From the NCBI RefSeq assembly GCF_011290365.1, contig NZ_CP049786.1:248001-312000 (forward strand): a stretch of 64,000 nucleotides of DNA, in the 5' to 3' direction. The notes under the pieces were generated by a model, which saw nothing but the letters and a program-made list of their open reading frames with translations, had not been told where the DNA came from and searched no databases. Shown piece by piece: positions 56,451 through 64,000 of the stretch. The position numbers and the translations under genes were made by a program. This stretch comes from Leclercia sp. 29361. GTDB lineage: Bacteria; Pseudomonadota; Gammaproteobacteria; Enterobacterales; Enterobacteriaceae. The stretch's first letter is position 1. Each line of letters begins with the position of its first letter.

Positions 56451-58598
56451 TCAACCTATCGCGGTTTCCCGTAACGCTTTTTTCAGCTTATTATATTCAT
56501 CAATCACATATTGCTCGGCGGCAGCCTGATCCGCTATCGGCTCGACGCGCACAGCACAATATTTATATTCCGGCGTTTTGGTTATCGGGCTGAGGTTTTC
56601 CGTTACCAGCTCGTTGCAGGCCCCGATCCACCACTGGTAGGTCATGTACACCGCCCCCCTGTTTGGCCGATCGCTTACCTGGGCCCGGGCGATGACCCGA
56701 CCTTTGCGGGAGTTGACCCACACCAGCGCCTCATCCTCAATGCCCAGCTGTTTGGCATCCTCGGTGTTGATCTGCACATAGCCGGGCTCATCCGCCAGCG
56801 CCGACAGGGCCGCGCAGTTGCCGGTCATTGAGCGGCAGGAGTAGTGACCCACTTCGCGCACGGTGGAGAGCACCATCGGATAGTCGTCATCCAGCTTATC
56901 GATGGGGGCCATCCAGTCGCAGGTGAAAAACTGCGCCAGCCCGTTCGGGGTGTCGAATTTCTCTGCAAACAGGAACGAGGTACCCTGGTCCTCCGGCGAC
57001 TCGTCCCGGCATGGCCACTGGATATAGCCCAGCTCGCCCATCTTCTCGTAGGTTGCCCCTTTAAAGCCCGGACACAGCTGCCGCAGCTCGTCCCAGATTT
57101 GCTGCGTGTTGTCGTAGTGCATCGGGTAGCCCATCCGGGTGGCGATCTCACTGATGATCTGCCAGTCGGTTTTCAGATCCCACTTCGGCTCGACGGCCTT
57201 AAAGAAGCGCTGGAAGCCGCGGTCAGCGGCGGTGTAGACCCCTTCATGTTCGCCCCACGAGGTGGACGGCAGGATCACATCCGCCACCGCCGCGGTTTTG
57301 GTCATAAAGATATCCTGGACAATCACCAGCTCAAGATCGGCAAACGCCTGACGCACCGCCGAAAGCTCAGCATCGGTCTGGAGCGGATCTTCCCCCATGA
57401 TGTACGCCGCCCGCACCTCTTTATGCGCCACCCGGTGCGGCAGCTCGCTGATACGGTACCCGGGATGCGCCGGCAGGCTGTCGACACCCCAGGCTCTGGC
57501 GAACTTCTCGCGGTTTTCCGGGAACTTAACGTACTGGTAGCCCGGGTAGGTATCCGGCAGCGCCCCCATATCACAGGCACCCTGGACGTTATTCTGCCCC
57601 CGCACCGGGTTGACCCCGACGTGGGCTTTGCCGAGGTTGCCGGTCAGCATGGCGAGGCTGGTCAGCGCGCGCACGGTCTCCACTCCCTGCCAGAACTGGG
57701 TCACGCCCATACCCCATAGCAGGGTGGCCGTTTTCGCCCCTGCATACAGGCGGGCAGCCTGGCGGATCTCCCGCGCGCTCACGCCGGTAATGGCCTCGAC
57801 CGACTCCGGCTTGTAGCGTTCCACAATCTGACGGTACGCATCAAAGCCCTCCGTGCGGGCGGCGACAAAAGCCCGATCGTAGAGGTTCTCGGCAATAATT
57901 ACGTGGCCGATGGCATTAAGCAGGGCGATGTTCGAGCCGTTTCGCAATGCAATGTGCATATCGGCAATACGCGCGGTTTCGATACGCCGCGGATCGCAGA
58001 CGATGATGTTGGCCCCGTTCTGCTTTGCGCGCAGAATATGATTCGCGACAATCGGGTGCGAATCCGCCGGGTTATAGCCAAAAATAAATACCAGATCGCT
58101 GTTATCAATCTCGTTGATGGCATTGCTCATGGCGCCATTCCCGACCGACTGGTGCAGACCTGCAACCGAGGGGCCGTGTCAGACGCGTGCGCAGCAGTCG
58201 ACGTTGTTGGTGCCAATCACCGCGCGGGCAAATTTTTGCATCAGGTAGTTGGTTTCATTCCCGGTACCGCGCGAGGAGCCGGTGGTCTGGATCGCGTCCG
58301 GGCCATACTGTTCCTTGATGGCGCTAAGGCGCTGTGCGACATATTCCAGCGCCTCATCCCAGGAGACGGACTCCAGCCTGCCGCCGCGTTCGCGGCGGAT
58401 CATCGGGCTCTTCAGCCGCGGGGTGAGGATTTGGGTATCGTTGATAAAATCCCAGCCGTAGTAGCCCTTCAGGCACAGCTTGCCCTGATTGGTTTTCCCG
58501 TCGGCTGCCTCCGCCCGGATGATGTTGCCGTTATCGACCACCAGATTGATCTTGCATCCTGAGGCGCAATAGGGGCACACCGTGATGACGTTTTGCAT
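56451..58598 (-). CDS. fdhF: Formate dehydrogenase H (selenoprotein)
   Basis: Cytoplasmic molybdopterin enzyme of the formate-hydrogenlyase complex that oxidises formate to CO2. The full product is 715 residues, exactly the E. coli length, read through an in-frame UGA at codon 140 (58181-58179) as selenocysteine in NVDCCARV-Sec-HGPSV. The N-terminal 4Fe-4S cysteines are CPYCASGCKINL with CLKGYYGWD. Mo-bis-MGD binding regions GMGVTQFWQGVE and NNVQGACDMGALP are intact, and His141 follows Sec. Without Sec decoding the gene would look like two pieces. Start ATG at 58598 gives MQNVITVCPYC; 58631 would add 11 residues. Confidence 0.96.
58141..58181 (-). promoter_or_regulatory. SECIS element of fdhF
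   Basis: The 41 bases starting at the UGA reproduce the E. coli fdhF SECIS hairpin, with the apical GGTTGCAGGTCTGCACC that binds SelB. Only two bases differ from the E. coli sequence as I recall it. Confidence 0.9.
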
Positions 58599-58764
58599 CG
58601 CTCTCGCTCCAGATTCAAATGATGCTGACATGTAGGTTTCCCCTGACTTTACGGGCGAATCCGGGTTAAAACCCTGACGGAAAACAGGCCCGCGTCAAAA
58701 ATTGCGACAGCGGAAGCGATGGGGATATGACGGCGGTTGAAGATCCGTGACGGAAAAGGCGTTT

Positions 58765-58792
58765 TGGCTGGAGCCTTGCACAGAATGGGCCA
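58765..58792. promoter_or_regulatory. Overlapping divergent sigma-54-like promoter elements
   Basis: Plus strand: TGGCTGGAGCCTTGCA (58765-58780) has the -24 GG and -12 GC with the required ten-base spacing, 46 bases before the response-regulator ATG. Minus strand: TGGCCCATTCTGTGCA (58792-58777) has the same spacing and points to fdhF, whose E. coli homologue is sigma-54/FhlA dependent. The fdhF leader would be about 170 bases, longer than in E. coli. Assignment is by pattern only. Confidence 0.5.
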
Positions 58793-58825
58793 GACTGATC
58801 TTTACCTCCCCAATGGAATCCCGTG

Positions 58826-59557
58826 ATGAAACCAGCAATTCTGGTGGTCGATGACGACACCGCGGTCTGCGAACTGTTGCAGGATGTGCTCAATGAGCAC
58901 GTCTTTACCGTCCATGTGTGCCACAACGGCCAGGATGCCCTGCGGCTGGCGCAGCAGGTACCGGAGATCGCGCTGGTATTGCTGGATATGATGCTGCCGG
59001 ATATCAACGGCTTGCAGGTGCTCCAGCAGCTGCAAAAGCAGCGCCCGGAGCTGCCGGTGATCATGCTTACCGGCCTCGGCAGTGAGTCGGACGTGGTGGT
59101 GGGTCTCGAGATGGGGGCCGACGACTATATCGGCAAGCCCTTCAACCCCCGGGTAGTAGTGGCGCGGGTCAAAGCCGTGCTGCGCCGCACCGGCGCGCTG
59201 GCGGCAGAACCGGTCGTTGCGCGAGTGGCCGGGATCGGCTTTAACGGCTGGACGCTGGACACCACCCGCTGTGAACTGATTGACCCGCAGCGCGGCGTGG
59301 TGGCCCTGACCCAGGGCGAATACGGTTTACTCCTGGCCCTGACGCAAAATGCCCGCCGGGTGCTGAGCCGCGAACAGCTCCTGGAGCTGACCCACAGCGA
59401 AAGCGCGGAGGTATTCGATCGCACCATCGACGTGCTGATCATGCGTCTGCGCCGCAAAATTGAAATCAACCCCCATCAGCCGCTGCTGATTAAAACCATC
59501 CGCGGGCTGGGCTATGTCTTTGCCGCCGACGTGCAGCACGGCGACAGGGCGGCTTAA
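58826..59557 (+). CDS. OmpR-family response regulator, no adjacent sensor kinase
   Basis: Two-component response regulator of 243 residues. The receiver domain (1-120) has acidic pocket D9-D11, phosphoacceptor D54 (LLDMMLPD), T82 and K104 (YIGKPFN). The winged-helix DNA-binding domain (about 140-235) ends IKTIRGLGYVFAAD. No histidine kinase gene lies beside it: the next gene is a convergent sugar kinase whose stop overlaps (shared TTAA). Kinase and targets are unknown. The ATG at 58826 follows a weak GGAATCCC; a GTG at 58823 is possible. It may control the adjacent sugar operon or fdhF, but only proximity suggests so. Confidence 0.87.
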   Translation: MKPAILVVDDDTAVCELLQDVLNEHVFTVHVCHNGQDALRLAQQVPEIALVLLDMMLPDINGLQVLQQLQKQRPELPVIMLTGLGSESDVVVGLEMGADDYIGKPFNPRVVVARVKAVLRRTGALAAEPVVARVAGIGFNGWTLDTTRCELIDPQRGVVALTQGEYGLLLALTQNARRVLSREQLLELTHSESAEVFDRTIDVLIMRLRRKIEINPHQPLLIKTIRGLGYVFAADVQHGDRAA

Positions 59558-60564
59558 GCCAGCGGGTTCTCCTGAATAAACAGCTGTAGCTCCGACAGGG
59601 TTTTCGCCCCGTCGATGGCGTTGGCCGCCAGCAGGCTGGCCCGCGCGCAGGCATGCGCCATCCGGATGCTCTCCGCCAGCGACAGCGATTCGTGGCAGCC
59701 ATATAAAAAACCGGCGCAGAAGGCATCTCCCGCCCCGACGCTGCCGACAATCTCCTCCCGGGTCAGTCGCCACGAGGGGATCCAGCCTCCCTCCTGGCCC
59801 GGCTCCTGTCCCCAGGCCCCTTCCGGACAGTGGATCACTACCCGTGCCTTCACGCCCGCCGCCAGCAGTTCTGCCGCCGCCGCGGCGATATTAGCGATTA
59901 CCGGCGCGTCCTGGTCATCCCGCATCGGCAGGCCGCTGAACTCGCCCGCCTCCAGCTCGTTGATCACCAGATAGTCGAGATGGCGCAGGGTAGGGAGCAC
60001 CAGCGGCTGATAGCGCGGATCGCCCTTGCGCGACACCAGGTCGAGGGAGGTCTGAAACCCCAGCTCGCGCATCTGCGCCAGCAGCCGCGCGCTGCGGGTG
60101 CCGTACTCTTCGTCCGGCATATCCAGGCTGTCCAGTAGCAGGAGATAGCCCAGATGGAAGATCTTCAGGCTGTGATCGAGCCGGTCGAAGGCGGGCAGAT
60201 CCAGCAGCCGGTTGGCTCCCGGGGAGTGGAAAAAGGTGCGCTGGCCGCTGGGGTCGGTCATCACCTGCGACATGGAGGTGGGGGCAAAGGTGGTGCGCTG
60301 CACCCGCTGGCGGTTGACGTGATACTGGTCGAGCATGGCGAGAATATAATCTCCGTCATGGTCATCCCCCACCAGCCCGACCGCCTGTAGCGGGAGCCCG
60401 GCATGCATCTTCGCCAGAGTTAACAGCACGTTGAGGGGCGCACCCCCGGTGGCGCGCTCGCTGTGGACGATCTCCGCCAGCCAGCCGCGCTCCGGCCACT
60501 GCACAATCTGGTGGACGTGATCCACCAGCATATTGCCCGCCGCGATAATGCCCCGACGTTCCAT
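59554..60564 (-). CDS. PfkB-family carbohydrate kinase
   Basis: Cytoplasmic sugar kinase of 336 residues in the ribokinase/PfkB fold. The N-terminal GGAPLNVLLTLAKM (PfkB signature 1-like) binds substrate. The C-terminal GSVGAGDAFCAGFLYG (about residue 280) is PfkB signature 2, with the catalytic Asp and anion hole. It is last in the operon: its ATG overlaps the aldolase stop by one base (ATGA). Together with an isomerase and aldolase it should phosphorylate a ketose for cleavage. The exact sugar is unknown. Confidence 0.87.
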   Translation of the reverse strand: MERRGIIAAGNMLVDHVHQIVQWPERGWLAEIVHSERATGGAPLNVLLTLAKMHAGLPLQAVGLVGDDHDGDYILAMLDQYHVNRQRVQRTTFAPTSMSQVMTDPSGQRTFFHSPGANRLLDLPAFDRLDHSLKIFHLGYLLLLDSLDMPDEEYGTRSARLLAQMRELGFQTSLDLVSRKGDPRYQPLVLPTLRHLDYLVINELEAGEFSGLPMRDDQDAPVIANIAAAAAELLAAGVKARVVIHCPEGAWGQEPGQEGGWIPSWRLTREEIVGSVGAGDAFCAGFLYGCHESLSLAESIRMAHACARASLLAANAIDGAKTLSELQLFIQENPLA

Positions 60565-61424
60565 CAGGCGTACCCCGCGCTGCCAAAGGTGCGCATCTGC
60601 GCGGCCACGGTGTCGGTAATTGCCTCTTCGATGCCCAGCAGCAGTTCGGCAAACTCATCGTACAGCGGCTGTCGGTTGGCCATTCGCTGCTCCACCTCCG
60701 CCAGCGCCGCCTGGGACATGCCGGTATAGAAGTTAATTTTGTGGATCCCCAGCTCAATGGCGCGGCGGAAATCGGCGTCGCTGATCCCGGAGCCGCCGTG
60801 CAGCACCAGCGGCAGGCCGGTCTGCTGGCGGATGGCGTCAAGACGGGCGAAATCGAGCTTTGGCTCGCCCTTGTACTTGCCGTGGGCATTGCCGATCGCC
60901 ACCGCCAGGGCGTCGATGCCGGTCTGGTCGACAAACTCCCTTGCAAGCGCAGGATCGGTGAAAAAGGCTTCGTCGGCATGGCCGTACAGGGCACCGCCCT
61001 CATCGCCGCCCACGGCACCGAGTTCCGCCTCCACCGACACGCCCACCGCGTGGCACATCTTCACCACTTCCCGCGTCTGGCGAATGTTCTCCTCGTAGCT
61101 CAGCGTGGAGCCGTCGAACATCACCGAGCTGAACCCCAGGCGCAGCGCCCGCACCACCGCCTCGAAATGCAGGCCGTGATCGAGGTTCAGCACCACCGGA
61201 ATGTCATGCCGGGCGGCTTCGAATTTGACCGCCTCCACCAGCGAGTCGAGCGAGACATACTTAAAATGCACTTCGGCAATGTTGATGATAAAGGGCGAGT
61301 TCTCCTGACGGGCGGCGGCAAACAGCGCTCGCAGGAAGTGAGAGTCGAGGACGTTAAACGCCCCCAGCGCGTAACGATGCTCGCGGGCGTGCGCCAGCCC
61401 GTCGGCGAGAGAGATAAGCGGCAT
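60564..61424 (-). CDS. Class II ketose-bisphosphate aldolase
   Basis: Zinc-dependent aldolase of 286 residues, of the FbaA/GatY/KbaY family. The TIM barrel carries the catalytic Asp82 and zinc ligand His83 (LNLDHGLHFE), Glu132-Glu134 (VEAELGAVGG), His181 (GNAHGKYKG) and His209 (LVLHGGSG), all in the expected order. It would cleave a phosphorylated ketose to dihydroxyacetone phosphate and an aldehyde. It sits between an aldose-ketose isomerase (10-base gap) and a PfkB kinase (ATGA overlap), which supports that role. It is not the housekeeping fructose-bisphosphate aldolase. Confidence 0.9.
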   Translation of the reverse strand: MPLISLADGLAHAREHRYALGAFNVLDSHFLRALFAAARQENSPFIINIAEVHFKYVSLDSLVEAVKFEAARHDIPVVLNLDHGLHFEAVVRALRLGFSSVMFDGSTLSYEENIRQTREVVKMCHAVGVSVEAELGAVGGDEGGALYGHADEAFFTDPALAREFVDQTGIDALAVAIGNAHGKYKGEPKLDFARLDAIRQQTGLPLVLHGGSGISDADFRRAIELGIHKINFYTGMSQAALAEVEQRMANRQPLYDEFAELLLGIEEAITDTVAAQMRTFGSAGYA

Positions 61425-61434
61425 GATTCACTCC

Positions 61435-62121
61435 TTACTGACGAAACAGGCTGTACTCATTGCACAGGACCAGCACGGCCGGTTCGTTTTCTTCTATGTG
61501 GTTATAGCGGGCGGTGGGTTGCAGGAAGTGGTTGTCCGTCTCGTCATCATTCACAGAGGAGACTTCACCCACCAGCACGTCACCAAAGCCCTTCTCACCC
61601 CAGAAACTGTGGTACAGACCGGGCGGCAGGCAGATGCTCTCCCCCGGGGCGAGGCGAATATGGCTGCCCGCCACGTGGGTCTGCAGGCATCCGTCGATGG
61701 CGACGCTGATATCGCCATCCTCTTTCTGCTCATCTTCATCGGTGTTCCACAGCTCGACGATCAGATTCCCGCCGCCGCGGTTGATGATGTCCTCGCGTTT
61801 GCGCCAGTGAAAGTGTAGGGGGGTCACCTGGCCCTCACGTACGTGCATGATCTTCTCGGCGTAGCATTTGGCCCACGGCTTGCCGCCGGGAGAGCCGTTG
61901 CGCAGGGCAAAGAGGGTTAAGCCCTGCGCCGTAAAGTTGTCGCCGCCGAACGCGGTCACGTCCCAGCCAAGCCGCAGGTCAAACACTTCCTGCCAGGCAT
62001 CAGGGTTAAGCTGCTGCCAGCGGGTGGGAGGAAAGCTGGCAAAGGGGGGCAGATGCACATCGTGCATCGAGAAAAACTGTCGCGTGTGGCCAAGGATCTC
62101 GTTGATTTCGGAGCGTTTCAT
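61435..62121 (-). CDS. D-lyxose/D-mannose-type ketol-isomerase (cupin)
   Basis: A 228-residue cupin-fold sugar isomerase. It is close to the structurally characterised E. coli O157 protein Z5688 (MKRSEINEILGHTRQFFSMH start), which isomerises D-lyxose to D-xylulose and D-mannose to D-fructose. Metal ligands are in PLHFHWRKREDIINRGGG (two His and a Glu) and in PPGLYHSFWGE. The start ATG at 62121 has AAGGAGTCATT upstream. It lies behind the binding-protein gene, separated by a double hairpin repeat, and 10 bases before the aldolase. Confidence 0.92.
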   Translation of the reverse strand: MKRSEINEILGHTRQFFSMHDVHLPPFASFPPTRWQQLNPDAWQEVFDLRLGWDVTAFGGDNFTAQGLTLFALRNGSPGGKPWAKCYAEKIMHVREGQVTPLHFHWRKREDIINRGGGNLIVELWNTDEDEQKEDGDISVAIDGCLQTHVAGSHIRLAPGESICLPPGLYHSFWGEKGFGDVLVGEVSSVNDDETDNHFLQPTARYNHIEENEPAVLVLCNEYSLFRQ

Positions 62122-62148
62122 AATGACTCCTTGAATGGTGTGCAAAAC

Positions 62149-62230
62149 CCCCTCACCCTAACCCTCTCCCCATAGGGGAGAGGGAATCTGAACACCCTCT
62201 CCCCTTTGGGGAGAGGGCCGGGGTGAGGGG
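62149..62230. repeat. Double CCCTCACCC/CCCTCTCCC hairpin repeat within the sugar operon
   Basis: Two tandem hairpins (ccctctccccataggggaga and ccctctcccctttggggaga) framed by cccctcaccc and gggtgagggg. The most complete copy of the family in the window. It probably protects the binding-protein message upstream of it, as REP does in malE-malF. Confidence 0.8.
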
Positions 62231-62249
62231 AATCAGACCGCACAGTGCC

Positions 62250-63191
62250 TTACTTAACCGTCCAGCCCTTGTAATTGCCGACGTTGCTCTTGTCGATCAG
62301 CGTCACCGGGATCAGCACCGGCTCTTTCGGCGCCGGTTTGCCCTGCAGAATGTCATAGCCGATCTCCACCGCTTTCGCCGCCATCACCTGCGGGTCCTGC
62401 GCCGGGGTAGCAACAAACAGGGAGTTTTCGCGCTTCAGCGCCTCTTCCGCATCCGGTGAGCCATCGACGCCAACGATAAAGAACTCGTTACGTTGCGCCT
62501 GTTTTGCTGCCAGATCGGCACCGATCGCCGTTGGATCGTTGATGGCGAATACGCCGTCGATCTTCGGATTGGCGGCCAGCAGGGAGGTCATCACCTCCAG
62601 TCCGCCGTCACGGCTGCCTTTGGCGTTCTGGTTATCGGAAAGCACTTTGATATCCGGATGTTTTTTAAATTCGGCCTTGCAGCCTTCGACCCGGTTTTGC
62701 ACCGCAGAGACCGGCGGTCCGTTGATGATCACCACGTTGCCTTTGCCTTTCAGGCGGTCGGTGATCAGCTTACAGGCCATCTCACCGGCCTGGGTGTTGT
62801 TGGAGGTGATGGTCGCATCGGCACCCTCTGCCGCCACGTCAACCGCCACCACCACGATCCCGGCGTCTTTCGCGCGCTTCACCGCCGGGCCGATCCCTTT
62901 CGAATCGGCGGCGTTGAGGATGATCATATCGACCTTCGCGGCGATAAAGTTATCAATCTGAGAAACCTGCTGGCCGAGATCGTAGCCGCTGGAGACCAGG
63001 GTCACTTTCACGTTATCGCCCGCCAGTTTGCGCGCTTCCAGCTCGGCCCCTTTGGTGATCTGGACAAAGAACGGGTTAGCCAGGTCGCCCACCGTCACGC
63101 CGATGGACTTCAGATCTTTGGCCTGGGCAAACGGGGCTGCTGCGAGCAGTGCGCCAGCACAGAGCGCGGTAACTAATGGCTTTAATCTCAT
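62250..63191 (-). CDS. Ribose/allose-type sugar ABC transporter substrate-binding protein
   Basis: Periplasmic binding protein of 313 residues. The signal peptide ends at APFAQA before KDLKSIGVTVGDLANPFF. It is a type I periplasmic binding fold like RbsB/AlsB/LsrB: NPFFVQITKGAELEARKL, DNFIAAKVDMIILNAADSKG, VDVAAEGADATITSNN and FAINDPTAIGADLA are conserved. Ligand unreadable; with the lyxose/mannose isomerase downstream, a matching aldose is likely. I used the ATG at 63191 because it begins a proper signal peptide; the start at 63227 would add 12 polar residues. It follows the permease gene by 28 bases. Confidence 0.92.
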   Translation of the reverse strand: MRLKPLVTALCAGALLAAAPFAQAKDLKSIGVTVGDLANPFFVQITKGAELEARKLAGDNVKVTLVSSGYDLGQQVSQIDNFIAAKVDMIILNAADSKGIGPAVKRAKDAGIVVVAVDVAAEGADATITSNNTQAGEMACKLITDRLKGKGNVVIINGPPVSAVQNRVEGCKAEFKKHPDIKVLSDNQNAKGSRDGGLEVMTSLLAANPKIDGVFAINDPTAIGADLAAKQAQRNEFFIVGVDGSPDAEEALKRENSLFVATPAQDPQVMAAKAVEIGYDILQGKPAPKEPVLIPVTLIDKSNVGNYKGWTVK

Positions 63192-63219
63192 GCTGTATTC
63201 CTCACGTAGGGTATTGTTG

Positions 63220-64000
63220 TTATGCACTTTGATGGTGTCGGGTACGGTACTTATCGATCAGAACCGCAATGATGATCACCGCCCCTTTGATCACCAGTTG
63301 CCAGAAATAGGAGACCCCCATCAGCGTCATGCCGTTGTTGAGGGTGGCGATAATCAGCGCCCCCACCAGCGTGCCGGTGATGGTGCCGATCCCGCCGACG
63401 AAGCTGGTGCCACCGAGGATCACCGCCGCGATGGCATCCAGCTCATAGCCGGTGCCGAGGTTGCCGTTGGCGCTGTACAGTCGCGAGGCGCTCATCACCC
63501 CGCCGAGGCCCGAGAGCAGGCCGCTCATGCCGTAGACAAACAGCAGCACCATCCAGACCTTGATACCCGTTAAGCGCGCGGCCTGCATGTTGCCGCCCAC
63601 CGCGTAGATATGTACCCCGAGGGTGGTGCGGCGCAGGATAAACCAGCAGACGGCGATCACCGCCAGAGCAATGACCACCAGCCACGGCACCGGTCCGAGA
63701 TAGTTATTGCCGATCCACTCAAAGCTGATGCTGGAGTTGATCACCGTGGTGCCGTCGGCCAGCAGATAGGCCGCGCCGCGCAGCGCCGTATAGGTGCCGA
63801 GGGTGACGATAAAGGGCGGCAGTCCGGCAAAGGCCACCAGCGCGCCGTTGAACAGCCCCAGCACCATCCCGAGCATCAGCGCCGCCGGTACCGAGAGCAT
63901 CGACAGCTCCGGCATCAGCGAGACCACCATCGCCGCCACCGCGGTGGTGCCCAGAATCGAGCCCACCGACAGGTCGATGCCGCCGGTCAAAATAATGAAG
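63220..64000 (-). CDS. RbsC-type sugar ABC transporter permease, C-terminal part
   Basis: The gene enters from the right edge; about 260 C-terminal residues are visible. The sequence FIILTGGIDLSVGS is the classic RbsC-family motif, followed by several transmembrane segments and the EAA-like loop region GGNMQAARLTGIKVW. It is an inner-membrane permease for a ribose-like sugar. An ATP-binding subunit (RbsA-like) would be expected upstream, outside the window. It leads into the binding-protein gene, so transport and catabolic genes form one operon. Confidence 0.9.
   Translation of the reverse strand, partial: FIILTGGIDLSVGSILGTTAVAAMVVSLMPELSMLSVPAALMLGMVLGLFNGALVAFAGLPPFIVTLGTYTALRGAAYLLADGTTVINSSISFEWIGNNYLGPVPWLVVIALAVIAVCWFILRRTTLGVHIYAVGGNMQAARLTGIKVWMVLLFVYGMSGLLSGLGGVMSASRLYSANGNLGTGYELDAIAAVILGGTSFVGGIGTITGTLVGALIIATLNNGMTLMGVSYFWQLVIKGAVIIIAVLIDKYRTRHHQSA

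Noticed and set aside
58131-58178. Apparent split or nonsense mutation in fdhF
   Set aside because: The TGA is the conserved selenocysteine codon with its SECIS element, not a mutation.

Overview
The window is a typical enterobacterial chromosome segment. Gene content, gene order and near-identity to the Escherichia coli K-12 lysC–fdhF interval show this, but several E. coli genes are absent and others are inserted. I therefore read it as a relative such as Enterobacter, Leclercia or Lelliottia rather than E. coli; the species cannot be fixed from this sequence. Coding density is high, gene starts have good Shine-Dalgarno sequences, and several intergenic gaps carry REP/BIME palindromes or a second GC-rich repeat family. 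I saw no tRNA, rRNA, CRISPR array or insertion sequence.

Layout. 1-2800: start of lysC (aspartokinase III), pgi, psiE. 2871-10566: the divergent maltose regulon malEFG / malK-lamB-malM around a promoter region with CRP and MalT sites. 10748-18203: ubiC-ubiA, plsB, dgkA, lexA-dinF (two SOS boxes), yjbJ, zur. 18316-21259: an accessory block with a cupin protein, a TraF-like outer-membrane protein and a RelE/NadS-type toxin-antitoxin pair just upstream of dusA. 21260-33519: dusA, pspG (sigma-54 promoter), qorA, dnaB, alr, tyrB, aphA, yjbQR, uvrA/ssb (shared SOS box), yjcB. 34068-38422: a diguanylate cyclase, pdeC, soxS/soxR and the small RNA SraL. 38544-42661: a glutathione transferase, ghxP (PurR boxes), yjcE. 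42756-49169: two accessory loci, a LysR regulator with cidAB-like genes, and a carbohydrate locus (solute-binding protein, Gfo/Idh/MocA oxidoreductase, uncharacterised protein). 49380-55857: acs-yjcH-actP, gltP, yjcO. 55945-56280: an unlabelled hok/mok/sok type I toxin-antitoxin locus. 56451-58598: fdhF with an in-frame selenocysteine UGA. 58826-64000: an orphan response regulator and a sugar operon (ABC permease, binding protein, D-lyxose/mannose-type isomerase, class II aldolase, PfkB kinase) that runs off the right edge.

How the genes work together. The mal genes import and bind maltodextrins. lexA, dinF, uvrA and ssb share SOS control. Acs, YjcH and ActP scavenge acetate. SoxR and SoxS sense redox stress beside a cyclic-di-GMP synthase/phosphodiesterase pair. 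The last operon looks like a complete import, isomerise, phosphorylate and cleave route for a pentose or hexose. The items most worth a second look are the hok/sok locus, the carbohydrate locus with its uncharacterised 525-residue protein, the accessory block at dusA, the extra diguanylate cyclase, the lysC leader with no recognisable lysine riboswitch, and the back-to-back sigma-54-like elements between fdhF and the orphan regulator.
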